A stretch of 64,000 nucleotides of DNA from contig NZ_DS572692.1 of the NCBI RefSeq assembly GCF_000154985.1, forward strand, positions 124,001 through 188,000, given 5' to 3'. Source of the stretch: Streptococcus infantarius subsp. infantarius ATCC BAA-102. Its GTDB lineage: Bacteria; Bacillota; Bacilli; Lactobacillales; Streptococcaceae. Position numbers and translations under genes: made by a program. This document shows positions 18,999-26,387 of the stretch, in pieces. The stretch's first letter is position 1. Every line of letters starts with the position of its first letter. The notes under the pieces are model-generated. The model saw only the letters and a program-made list of their open reading frames with translations. It made no database searches and was not told the DNA's origin.

Positions 18999-19229
18999 TT
19001 ATTTTTCTGATGCTTTTAGAACATCATAGCCAATTGCTCGTACTGCATTCGCAATTTCTTCAATATTTGTCAGACTTGTATCAAAATTTGCTTTTGCCTT
19101 GCTAGCGTTGAAGAGAACCTTAACACTGTCTTTATCAACACCTGCCACACTTTTAATGGCTCCCTCAATTTTTTGCATACATGTTGGACAAGCCAGTGTT
19201 TCAAGCTGTAGTATAGCTTTTTTCATCAT
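18999..19229 (-). CDS. HMA-domain metal chaperone (CopZ-like)
   Basis: A 76-residue stand-alone heavy-metal-associated domain with the metal-binding motif CPTCM (LETLACPTCMQKIEGAI) and a beta-alpha-beta-beta-alpha-beta pattern. Such proteins pass copper or zinc-class ions to P-type ATPases. The adjacent ATPase has no HMA domain of its own, so this protein may be its soluble partner. It has its own FLP-box promoter and GGAAAGGAAG ribosome-binding site, and leads the operon with the RIC-like gene and flp. The metal cannot be told from the sequence. Confidence 0.85.
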   Translation of the reverse strand: MMKKAILQLETLACPTCMQKIEGAIKSVAGVDKDSVKVLFNASKAKANFDTSLTNIEEIANAVRAIGYDVLKASEK

Positions 19230-19257
19230 CTTTACTTCCTTTCCTTATTATATCTTT

Positions 19258-19299
19258 AGTATAGTACGATATTTAGAATAAAAAATTGATTTATATCAA
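19258..19299 (-). promoter_or_regulatory. FLP/FNR-box promoter of the HMA-RIC-flp operon
   Basis: TTGATTTATATCAA (19286-19299) is a perfect FNR-type palindrome lying exactly 22 nt upstream of TATACT (19258-19263, minus strand). The box is identical to that at 21210-21223. The distance fits class II activation. Confidence 0.8.
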
Positions 19300-19305
19300 G
19301 AATCT

Positions 19306-21156
19306 CTATTTTCTTTTATATTTTAAAAGCCTCATAGCATTCAAAATAACTAGGAGAATGCTACCTTCATGAACAAACATGCCAATAGCCATATTCATCC
19401 ACGAACTTGAGAGAACGCTGATAAGAAGAACTACTACGACTAGCAATGAAATGAAGATATTTTCAATCATATTATGTCGTGTAGCTTTAGCCAATCCGAT
19501 CGCATGAGGGATTCTGTGAAAATCCGAATTCATTAAAACAACATTTGAAGTTTCAATGGCAACATCTGTACCGTTTCCCATGGCAATTCCAATATCTGCC
19601 AAGGCCAATGATGGGCTATCATTAATACCATCTCCGACAAATGCTACTATTTCTCCACTTGCCTGACGTTTTCTCACAAATTCTGCCTTGTCTTCTGGTA
19701 GTAGATGACCATAAGCCTCGGTTAAGCCTAACTGACTAGCAACTAAATCAACTGTGCCTTGATTATCTCCAGACAATAGAATGAGATTTTTTACTCCCAT
19801 ATTCTTAAGCGTCTCTAAATCCTCCTTGACTCCTTGTCTAATCTGGTCGCGAATCCCTACAATAAGAGCTATTTGTCCATCAATAGCAGTTAGGACAATT
19901 GAATTCCCTTCTGCTTCCATCCCTGCTGTGTCGCTCTTCATCTGGTTAGTGAAAGGAATATTATATTGATTCATCAAATAAGAGTTCCCTACGAGAACTT
20001 GGTGATTTTGAATATGAGCAACAACTCCCCCACCTTGAACGACCTCTGTTGAGTCAATTACCTCTACTAAAGAACCTGAGTAATTTTTCACAATTGCTTT
20101 CGCGAGCGGATGATCTGATTCTCTCTCAACACTAGCCAGTAAGCTCTCAGCAAGACTCCTATCACTGCTATAGTAGATTGTCTGTGCAACCTGAGGGTTA
20201 CCATAAGTTAATGTTCCTGTTTTATCAAATAGCATTGTATCAACTTTACTAAAGTTTGTAATGACATCACTACCCTTAAATAAAATACCATGTCGTGCGC
20301 CATTTCCAATCCCTGACACATTTGAAACTGGTACCCCAATAACCAATGCACCAGGACATCCGAGAACCAAAATAGTAACGGCTAACTCAATATTGCGACT
20401 AATAAGCCAAACGAGAATAGCAAGCACCAAAACTGCAGGTGTATAGTATTTTGAAAATTGGTCAATAAATCTCTCAGCTTTTGATTTGGAGTCTTGTGCT
20501 TCTTCGACTAATTCAATAATTTTCCCAAAAGTTGTGTCTTCTCCAATTTTATCAGTACGAAGTTGTATGGTCCCATTTTCGAGAATAGTACCAGCAAAAA
20601 CTTTATCTCCTAGACCTTTAGAGACTGGAATAGGCTCACCTGTTATGCTAGATTCATTTGTGGTACCAACACCAAATATAACTTCACCATCAACTGGGAT
20701 CTTACCACCTGTTTTTACTATAAGAATGTCACCTTCTTCAACTTCTTCAACCGACACCTCTTCAAAGTCACTATTGTGTGCTTTCCGAAATGCAGTCTCT
20801 GGCGCCAACTCGACAAGATTCTTAATCGCAGAACGTGTCTTGGCTAATGTTCTTTGTTCTAAGTATGCACCGAACAAGAAGAGAAAAGCTACAATAGCTG
20901 ATTCTTCAAACTCTTTAATAACAAATGCCCCTAAAATAGCAAGAGTTACTAAGAGATCGATGCTAATGACCTTAACTCTAAGAGCTTGATAGGCTTGAAC
21001 AAAAATTGGTAAACCGCCAACTAATGAAGCTACAAACAGTAGATAAGCTGATCGCTGCTCACTACTAAAAACCCATTTGGATGAAAATGCAAGAATAATA
21101 AGAGCACCAGTTATTGCTGTCAACCAATTTCGATAACCTGATAACCATTTTTGCAT
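19306..21156 (-). CDS. Heavy-metal-translocating P1B-type ATPase with a CPG motif
   Basis: A 616-residue metal-transport ATPase without an N-terminal HMA domain. It has the actuator motif TGEP (171-175 region), the phosphorylation motif Asp311-KTGTLT, the HP motif (ESDHPLA) and GDGINDSPSLALADIGIAMG. The membrane metal-site motif is Cys267-Pro268-Gly269 (LGCPGALVIG) instead of the usual CPC of copper and zinc/cadmium pumps. Its promoter has an FLP box, and an HMA chaperone gene with the same kind of promoter follows. The lactococcal FLP genes are also linked to cation-transport ATPases, so the association is probably old. The ion is uncertain. Confidence 0.9.
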   Translation of the reverse strand: MQKWLSGYRNWLTAITGALIILAFSSKWVFSSEQRSAYLLFVASLVGGLPIFVQAYQALRVKVISIDLLVTLAILGAFVIKEFEESAIVAFLFLFGAYLEQRTLAKTRSAIKNLVELAPETAFRKAHNSDFEEVSVEEVEEGDILIVKTGGKIPVDGEVIFGVGTTNESSITGEPIPVSKGLGDKVFAGTILENGTIQLRTDKIGEDTTFGKIIELVEEAQDSKSKAERFIDQFSKYYTPAVLVLAILVWLISRNIELAVTILVLGCPGALVIGVPVSNVSGIGNGARHGILFKGSDVITNFSKVDTMLFDKTGTLTYGNPQVAQTIYYSSDRSLAESLLASVERESDHPLAKAIVKNYSGSLVEVIDSTEVVQGGGVVAHIQNHQVLVGNSYLMNQYNIPFTNQMKSDTAGMEAEGNSIVLTAIDGQIALIVGIRDQIRQGVKEDLETLKNMGVKNLILLSGDNQGTVDLVASQLGLTEAYGHLLPEDKAEFVRKRQASGEIVAFVGDGINDSPSLALADIGIAMGNGTDVAIETSNVVLMNSDFHRIPHAIGLAKATRHNMIENIFISLLVVVVLLISVLSSSWMNMAIGMFVHEGSILLVILNAMRLLKYKRK

Positions 21157-21181
21157 GATTTCTACCTCCCTTATTGTCTCT

Positions 21182-21223
21182 AGTATAAATGAGTATAAAA
21201 ATATAAGAATTGATTTATATCAA
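21182..21223 (-). promoter_or_regulatory. FLP/FNR-box promoter of the P-type ATPase gene
   Basis: TTGATTTATATCAA (21210-21223) lies exactly 22 nt upstream of TATACT (21182-21187, minus strand), with a GGGAGG ribosome-binding site before the ATG at 21156. Sequence and geometry equal those at 19258-19299. Confidence 0.8.
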
Positions 21224-21361
21224 GTTTTAAAAATACTAGAATGTCTAGATTGTTTCAAATACATCTAACTATGTTCAATTGATTTAATGATATTAATCAT
21301 AGACTTATATTTATATAATTCTCTTCGGTTACGATAGTGTTATTTCTAAAAATTTTGACTA

Positions 21362-21386
21362 TAAAAAAACCTACCATTCCTGGTAG
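21362..21386 (-). terminator. Terminator after the uracil-DNA glycosylase gene
   Basis: Minus-strand hairpin CTACCAggaaTGGTAG is followed by G and seven T. Confidence 0.7.
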
Positions 21387-21423
21387 ATTGTTTAAAAACG
21401 ATCTTCTGTATATTTCTGAATCT

Positions 21424-22002
21424 TTATTTAAGAATTGCTTTAACACGTTCCTGCAAAGCAGGAATAACCTGATCTAGAAACCAAGGATTTTTAGACTGCC
21501 AAATATTATTACGTGGCGAAGGGTGCACAAGGGGGAAAAATTCAGGTAGATATCTATCGAAATTCTTTACAGTATTGGTTAATTTCTCCGTCGATCTCTG
21601 TTTTAAGTAATATCGTTGAGCATAGGTGCCAATCAAAAGTATTAATTGTTTATTTGGCATGAGATCTAATGTTTTCTTATGCCATTTTTCTGCAAATCCT
21701 TTTCTTGGAGGTAAGTCCCCCGTTTTACCTTTTCCAGGAAAATAATAATCCATTGGGACCACTGCAAAATATCCAGAATCATAAAAACATTCTCTATCAA
21801 TACCTAACCATTCACGAAGCTTATTGCCGCTTAAATCATTAAAAAATATACCTAACTCTTGAGCACGAATACCCGGTGCTTGTGCTATGATTATAATTTG
21901 AGCAGTCTCTGGAGCAGAAAAAAGTGGTTTTATCCCTCTTTCTGTATATGAAATATTATCTTCATCGTACATGATTTCTTTTAAAAGTTTTGAATAGCTC
22001 AT
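21424..22002 (-). CDS. Uracil-DNA glycosylase superfamily protein
   Basis: A 192-residue protein of the UDG fold. Motif 1 appears as IAQAPGIRAQELGIFFND (equivalent to the GxxPG water-activating loop) and the C-terminal motif as LVHPSPRNNIW (HPSP leucine-loop type). The middle region LILLIGTYAQRYYL matches the LLxGxxA strand. Such enzymes remove uracil from DNA, but substrate specificity in this subfamily is not certain. GAAAGGACG precedes the ATG. The gene begins just past the truncated end of the methyltransferase remnant. Confidence 0.85.
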   Translation of the reverse strand: MSYSKLLKEIMYDEDNISYTERGIKPLFSAPETAQIIIIAQAPGIRAQELGIFFNDLSGNKLREWLGIDRECFYDSGYFAVVPMDYYFPGKGKTGDLPPRKGFAEKWHKKTLDLMPNKQLILLIGTYAQRYYLKQRSTEKLTNTVKNFDRYLPEFFPLVHPSPRNNIWQSKNPWFLDQVIPALQERVKAILK

Positions 22003-22017
22003 TCAAATCGTCCTTTC

Positions 22018-22428
22018 TCTTTATTACTATGAGGATTGTTCGAAATGTCTCTCCCTTGTCGTGACTAAGTAAGCCCTTGACATTTTCGAGAAATAAAAAA
22101 CGTGGTTGGATCTGTTTGGGCGCTCGAGCAATCTCAAAGAACAAAGTTCCCCTAGTATCCTCAAATCCCAATCATCTGCCTGCGAGTGAAAATGCAATCC
22201 CCCACAGATGATGTCCACTTGCCCTCTAAGTTGTCTAAAGTCTTGGTCTGTGACTTGTCTAATATCATGAAATTCTATTTCTCCTTCGGTCTCATAGATG
22301 GCCTTGTAAGATTTCCTCGCAAACTTGTCAATCTCACAAAAGCCAATACACTCATGGCCCTGACGGGTTAGCCCCAGTCGAAAACCTCCAATTCCTGCAA
22401 ACAAATCTAAAAACTTCATGTCTCTCAT
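22018..22428 (-). pseudogene. Remnant of a C5-cytosine DNA methyltransferase
   Basis: The N-terminus is a clear C5 methyltransferase: FLDLFAGIGGFRLGL (SAM motif I), then CEIDKFARKSYKAIY and VDIICGG. The catalytic Pro-Cys-Gln motif is missing through a deletion of about 10 nt near 22196, which also shifts the frame. In the shifted frame a TGA at 22172-22174 interrupts, and then LGFEDTRGTLFFEI and RFLFLENVKGLLSHDKG (ENV motif) follow. After GETFRTIL the homology ends and the remaining two thirds of the gene are gone. Methyltransferase genes next to repA are usual in Tn5252-type streptococcal ICEs. Confidence 0.88.
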
Positions 22429-22441
22429 TCCTTTCTGACAA

Positions 22442-22477
22442 AATTAAAAAGGACCTTACTTCTTGCGTAACGTCCTT
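22442..22477 (-). terminator. Terminator after the small membrane peptide gene
   Basis: Minus-strand stem GGACGTTAC / GTAAGGTCC with one mismatch, followed by a T-rich tail. Confidence 0.55.
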
Positions 22478-22479
22478 TC

Positions 22480-22575
22480 TTAACAATGATCTTCCATTTC
22501 TGGGGCAGTGATAAGTTCAAAAATAAACCAAATCATTCCTAATCCCCAAATACCTAATAATATCCACCAAAACAT
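22480..22575 (-). CDS. Small membrane peptide of the element (31 aa)
   Basis: The frame encodes MFWWILLGIWGLGMIWFIFE and a short polar tail (LITAPEMEDHC). It is one predicted membrane helix. ATG follows the repA stop codon after a single base, and the GAGGGTGAG upstream can serve as its ribosome-binding site, so translation is probably coupled. It is followed by a terminator. Its function is unknown. Confidence 0.55.
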   Translation of the reverse strand: MFWWILLGIWGLGMIWFIFELITAPEMEDHC

Positions 22576-22576
22576 C

Positions 22577-23402
22577 TTACTCACCCTCTTTTAATTCTTT
22601 TAAGCGTTGGACCTTGGTCCATTCGGATAAGACGCCATTAAAGACGTATTCAGCTATCGTTTCTAATTTATCCGCAAACCTCATATTCTCTAAAGCGTAC
22701 TGATACCGATGATCAAAATAAATCAAGGCATAATCACTTGCGGCCTGTGAAAGACCAACTTGTCTCAACTGGTCATGAACCAAACCCCAAATATAATCTT
22801 TGTCGTATCTTGTGACTCGGTCTACTTTACGTTGAAAATAGTCATTGTCACTTTTCTTACTTGTTAGACTTTCTTTCTCCTCCTCGTCCTCAATGACTGA
22901 CTCACTCTCTTTAGTTTCACTCATATTAGTCTCACTAACTTCAGTCTCACTAGTGGCTGAATTTAAGACTGGCCCCAGCTGATTTTGATACCCCCCTGGT
23001 ATTTTTTGAACACTACCCCCGTCTGAATTTGAGCCTGGGGTAGCGTTCATGTTCCAACTCCCCTAAGTAAATTTTATTCGCCAAACGTCCTTTTTCACTG
23101 GAAGACTGTTGGACTTCATCTATCAAACCATACTCTCGTAAGGTTTTCTTAATCGTCAGTAATTTTGACTTGGAACAGCCAAGTAGTGCCATGAGTTTGG
23201 AGTTAGAATAGACCAAATAAATGGCCCCATCTTCATCTATCCATCCTCTACTTAATGACAATTCCAAGCGATCTTTGAGAACAGCATAAGCAACCTTAAC
23301 CTCAAGTTTCATGTCCTTGTAGCGCTCACTCTCAAACAAGAGTTTTGGGAGCTTATAGTAACGCTCTGACGTTTGATAGTGATTTACGGTGATACGTTTC
23401 AT
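22577..23402 (-). pseudogene. repA: RepA-type replication initiator of the element, frameshifted
   Basis: The N-terminal frame (from 23402, MKRITVNHYQTSERYYKLPK) is a RepA_N-type initiator with a winged-helix region (YSNSKLMALLGCSKSKLLTIKKTL, GLANKIYLGELE-like). It runs into a stop at 23013. The C-terminal frame (from about 23018 to 22577) continues with SVQKIPGGYQNQ and the conserved tail (IWGLVHDQLRQVGLSQAASDYALIYFDHRY). The frames meet at five C (five G on the coding strand) at 23016-23020; four would restore one protein. Initiators of this kind drive rolling or theta replication of ICEs. A functional start from the second half alone is unlikely. Confidence 0.75.
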
Positions 23403-23572
23403 GATTGTCCCTCCAACACTAACAAACCAACATTCCCCATGTCATCAAACTGGATTAAACCAGACTCTTCCATTTCAACAACAATCCTCTTTGCTTTCTC
23501 GATATCAATTCTCATGATAGCCATAAGATGACACATCATAATTTGTCGTGATGATTCTTCATCCTTTTGCAT
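23399..23572 (-). CDS. Small conserved protein upstream of repA (57 aa)
   Basis: MQKDEESSRQIMMCHLMAIM followed by a helical region with IEKAKRIVVEMEESGLIQFD looks like a small winged-helix or helix-turn-helix protein. It overlaps the repA start by four bases, so the two are coupled. A longer in-frame reading back to 23653 would pass through the repeat sequence and is not likely. GAGGAAAATC precedes this ATG. Small genes of this kind sit upstream of repA in several streptococcal ICEs; the role is unknown. Confidence 0.55.
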   Translation of the reverse strand: MQKDEESSRQIMMCHLMAIMRIDIEKAKRIVVEMEESGLIQFDDMGNVGLLVLEGQS

Positions 23573-23631
23573 GATTTTCCTCCTGAAAATAAAAAAACGA
23601 GAACACTTATTAAAATGTTTTCGTGAAATTC

Positions 23632-23656
23632 TAGGCACCAAACTAGGCACCAAAAA
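23632..23656. repeat. Tandem TAGGCACCAAAC-type repeat, right end of element
   Basis: TAGGCACCAAAC followed directly by TAGGCACCAAAA; the counterpart of the pair at 4233-4253 in the same orientation. Confidence 0.55.
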
Positions 23657-23716
23657 TTGATTATTTTTGCGTATTATTGCTAAACACTACAATTACTTAC
23701 CAAAGAAAAAAATAGT

Positions 23717-23742
23717 AAAAGCCCTGATAAATCAAGGCTTTT
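23717..23742. terminator. Terminator at the right end of the element
   Basis: The palindrome AAAAGCC-C-TGAT-AA-ATCA-A-GGCTTTT has a 7-bp outer and a 4-bp inner stem. It would stop transcription that enters the element from the native rbgA promoter. Confidence 0.7.
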
Positions 23743-23812
23743 GGGCTATATTTCCTATTTTTTGATTTTGCAATTCCACATGGCTCCCATTCAACCATTG
23801 AATAGTAGCCAT
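23732..23812 (-). pseudogene. Duplicated rbgA start (26-codon stub)
   Basis: From ATG 23812 the frame reads MATIQW, as in rbgA, then diverges (LNGSHVELQNQKIGNIAQKP) and stops at 23732-23734. It is preceded by GAAAGGATAAATATCTTA, the original rbgA ribosome-binding site. The stub marks the old rbgA 5' end left behind by integration. Confidence 0.75.
23793..23812. repeat. Right attachment-site repeat
   Basis: Exact copy of the 20-bp repeat at 4156-4175. Leader sequences beyond both copies are also similar (CTTTCGTAGCAAG against CTTTCATAGTAAG), so the element carries a mimic of the rbgA leader. Confidence 0.8.
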
Positions 23813-23911
23813 TAAGATATTTATCCTTTCATAGTAAGCTTTATTTGCTTGTGTTTGATACTCTATTTATTCTTGTTTTATTAAGATTTTTAAAATCTTA
23901 AACCACGTTCT

Positions 23912-23940
23912 ATTATACCATAAAGTCAATTCTTGACTAT
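23912..23940 (-). promoter_or_regulatory. Probable native rbgA promoter, now separated from the gene
   Basis: On the minus strand TATAAT (23912-23917) is preceded by TGG, an extended -10, with a weak -35 (TAGTCA) 16 bp upstream. It now drives only the 26-codon stub and faces the terminator at 23717-23742. Confidence 0.5.
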
Positions 23941-23961
23941 CTCTTAGCAAGGCGATACAAT
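23933..23961 (+). promoter_or_regulatory. Promoter of the DUF4231 gene
   Basis: TTGACT and TACAAT are separated by 17 bp, 40 bp upstream of the ATG at 24002, with AAGGAG as ribosome-binding site. Confidence 0.6.
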
Positions 23962-24001
23962 AAAATCACATAGGAAAAAGCTTTCAATCAAGGAGATTCA
24001 A

Positions 24002-24409
24002 ATGGACGATTACAAAGGAATAACAAGTGAAACTTATCTTTCAGAGCGTTTAGAGCAAGCAATTAAAAGCTCTGATAGGAAAGCTCGTTTTCACCGTGCT
24101 TGGTTTATCGTGTTTAAAGTCATTCAAATCATTACTTTAGCTTTAATCCCGATTTTAGCTACTTTACCAATTCCTTGCTTTAAATTGTTGGCAGTGATTA
24201 TTGCTTCTTTAGTTCTCGTTCTCGAAGCTCTCATTGCACTTTCAAGTCATAAAGATAAATGGCAACTTTATCAAGAAACTTCAAAAACGCTCGCTTCAGA
24301 AAGATTTGCCTTTGAGACTAAAGCTGGCATCTATCAGGAAAAATCAGATGATGAACGTTTTTCACTCTTGGTTGACCGCTGTGAAGTGATTATTAAGTAT
24401 CGCAATTAA
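24002..24409 (+). CDS. DUF4231 membrane protein
   Basis: A 135-residue protein with two adjacent hydrophobic helices (FIVFKVIQIITLALIPILAT and LLAVIIASLVLVLEALIAL) and a C-terminal soluble part (YQETSKTLASERFAFETKAGIY). This is the DUF4231/SLATT-like layout. SLATT proteins are proposed membrane effectors in nucleotide-signalling conflict systems, but this one has no nucleotide synthetase or SLOG gene next to it. Function unknown. Confidence 0.75.
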   Translation: MDDYKGITSETYLSERLEQAIKSSDRKARFHRAWFIVFKVIQIITLALIPILATLPIPCFKLLAVIIASLVLVLEALIALSSHKDKWQLYQETSKTLASERFAFETKAGIYQEKSDDERFSLLVDRCEVIIKYRN

Positions 24410-24417
24410 TTAAAAGA

Positions 24418-24455
24418 ACCCCGTGTTTTTAGAAACATGGGGTCTATTTTTTCTT
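24418..24455 (+). terminator. Terminator after the DUF4231 gene
   Basis: Stem ACCCCGTGTTT / AAACATGGGGT with one G-U pair, followed by CTATTTTTTC. Confidence 0.7.
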
Positions 24456-24635
24456 TTGTAGTGAAATTAGTATTGGAATACTAGTAAGCGTTAGGTAATA
24501 TAAAACATGAAACCAATTGTGACTTTGACCAAGCATAACGTAACTCATGATTAAATAAAAAGCACAGTATCCTAGCCATAATTTTGCTGTCGTTTTAGGG
24601 TGATTTCTTATAAACGAATTGACTCTTTTAATCAA
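24444..24635 (-). CDS. Small membrane protein of unknown function
   Basis: About 63 residues with two hydrophobic helices (LWLGYCAFYLIMSYVML and FHVLYYLTLTSIPILISL) and a basic N-terminus. A TTG at 24635 overlapping the stop of the upstream frame is the likely start; an ATG at 24749 would overlap that gene by more than 100 bp. No family recognised. Confidence 0.4.
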   Translation of the reverse strand: MIKRVNSFIRNHPKTTAKLWLGYCAFYLIMSYVMLGQSHNWFHVLYYLTLTSIPILISLQKKK

Positions 24636-24946
24636 TAATCTGATATTCCTTTTCAAATGTTTTTTGAGCAATAATACGGCGATTGGTAATATCAATATAA
24701 TCGCCCAAGTATGCCAATTCATACATACCGTAGCCAGCAAATCCGCCACCTAGGCTTCCAATCGCTCCTGTTTTAAGGTTTTTAACTGTCGATGGCTTTA
24801 AACCAGCCGTTAAAACACGAAGGTGGTTATCTAACCAGCAAAAATATCTTTTTTGCAAAAGCTTCTTTTACCCAGTCAGGACTATTTCGATTATCTTTGC
24901 TGACTTGCCAAACATCTGCAACTTTTCCCTTATAAGTAGCTTTCAT
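24628..24946 (-). pseudogene. Unknown gene interrupted by a one-base frameshift
   Basis: From ATG 24946 the frame reads MKATYKGKVADVWQVSKDNR and reaches ...AFAKKIF before an early stop. One base out of phase the protein goes on with LDNHLRVLTAGLKPSTVKNL, a glycine-rich stretch (GSLGGGFAGYGMYELAYLGDY) and TNRRIIAQKTFEKEY. The join is at a run of five T on the coding strand near 24842-24846; four would restore a protein of about 105 residues. No family recognised. Confidence 0.5.
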
Positions 24947-25003
24947 TTTTTCCTTTTTATGAAAAGTGATATCTCTATCCTCTATTTTATCAGATTAATC
25001 ACT

Positions 25004-25037
25004 AAAAAAACGACCATGTCGTAAATAGTCGTTTTTT
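25004..25037 (-). terminator. Terminator after the histidine kinase gene
   Basis: AAAAAACGAC and GTCGTTTTTT form a stem around a 13-base loop between the kinase stop and the next gene. Confidence 0.65.
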
Positions 25038-25049
25038 CGTCGTGAACGG

Positions 25050-26387
25050 TTATTTTTTTATGGAAAGAATGACTTCTGCTCCACCTCTACTAGGATTTGA
25101 AATTCTTAAACCTCCATGATGTTTTTCAGCTACGCCTCTCGCAAAAGATAGTCCAATACCATAGTGTTTTCCGCTTCTGCTATTATGTTCAGTGAAGAAA
25201 AATTTTGCGGCATTTTTAAGAGCTTCATCTGAAAATGGTTGACCATCATTCCAAATGGAGAATATGAGATGACTATCATCTTCTGAAATGCTAAGGCGAA
25301 TTTTTCCTTTTGGGGCATGTTGAGTAGCGTTTACTAGGATATTAATCAGTGCACGTTTAAGATTTAAGCTATTTGCTAAAAAAGAATCGGTAGCACAGGT
25401 ATTTCTCATCTTGAAATCAATTGCATTTGGTTTTAGAATATCTTCAATTTTTACCGATAAATCAGCTAAAAAAGGCTTTAAGAATAGCTTTTCTTTATGG
25501 TCGTTATCGCTTAATTGACGACTATAGTTAAGTATTGCGTTGAAATAGTTTTCAAATACTAAAAGGCTATTATTGATTGATGTTAGAAAACTCGTTTGTT
25601 GTTCGTTAAGTGGTGTCATTTCAAGCAGTTCGATATTTCCCTTAATGATCGTTAACGGAGTTTTGACATCGTGAGCTAAGGCAGCGATTTGAAAAGATAA
25701 ATCTTTCTTTTCACTTCTTTCTCTTTCAATCAGTTCAGCTAATTCATCACTTTTTTGTGCTAAAACAGTTAAGGTGTCATCAAATTCCGCAATTCTAGAA
25801 TACTCTAGGAAATCAGAGTGAGACTTAGTTCCCATATTTTGAGTTGATTTTTGGATTGCATAAAAATTTGAAGTGAATTCTTTGAGCAGTCTTGTGATTG
25901 CAAAAATAAGGACCATCAAAAAGCCGATGATAAAGATGATGTAAGTCAGCGTATTGTACGAAATTGAGCGAAGCGCATGATTTGAAAACTCTGGTATGCT
26001 AGATTGTCGGACAACTAAAACGTAGTGCGAATTTTGGGCAAGATAATAGGTAACCCCATTTTCGTTTAAGTTTTTTCTCTCTTTAAAAGCTTTTTGGTAA
26101 TACATCAAATCCTCAGTGACGTTTGTTCGCTTAATGACCTTCCCAGTCTGGTCATATAAAACGTAGTCATAAGGTACTTTCGTCATTTCTTTGACAATCA
26201 TATCTTTAGAGACCTTATCTGAAAGACTAATATTTAGCTGATTGCTGAGACTGATTTGTTTAGTATAGGCAAGGACACTTGTTAAGGTTAAAATCAAACA
26301 GATAACAAGGACGATTCCGACAATCACTTCAATGACGGTTTGAAAAATGCGTTGTTTTAATGTTTTAATCTTTTTTGCTTTAATCAT
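25050..26387 (-). CDS. Sensor histidine kinase, lantibiotic-response type
   Basis: A 445-residue kinase with two membrane helices (about 14-40 and 145-168) bounding an extracellular sensor of about 100 residues. The phosphorylation site is in the H-box ALAHDVKTPLTIIKGNIELL, followed by N (LINILVNATQHAP), G1 (IWNDGQPF) and G2 (GKHYGIGLSFARGVAEKH) boxes. This pattern is that of the NisK/BceS-like group of kinases near antimicrobial-peptide transporters. It overlaps the response regulator by eight bases and the LanFEG-type transporter is upstream, which suggests a bacteriocin-sensing immunity unit. Confidence 0.85.
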   Translation of the reverse strand: MIKAKKIKTLKQRIFQTVIEVIVGIVLVICLILTLTSVLAYTKQISLSNQLNISLSDKVSKDMIVKEMTKVPYDYVLYDQTGKVIKRTNVTEDLMYYQKAFKERKNLNENGVTYYLAQNSHYVLVVRQSSIPEFSNHALRSISYNTLTYIIFIIGFLMVLIFAITRLLKEFTSNFYAIQKSTQNMGTKSHSDFLEYSRIAEFDDTLTVLAQKSDELAELIERERSEKKDLSFQIAALAHDVKTPLTIIKGNIELLEMTPLNEQQTSFLTSINNSLLVFENYFNAILNYSRQLSDNDHKEKLFLKPFLADLSVKIEDILKPNAIDFKMRNTCATDSFLANSLNLKRALINILVNATQHAPKGKIRLSISEDDSHLIFSIWNDGQPFSDEALKNAAKFFFTEHNSRSGKHYGIGLSFARGVAEKHHGGLRISNPSRGGAEVILSIKK

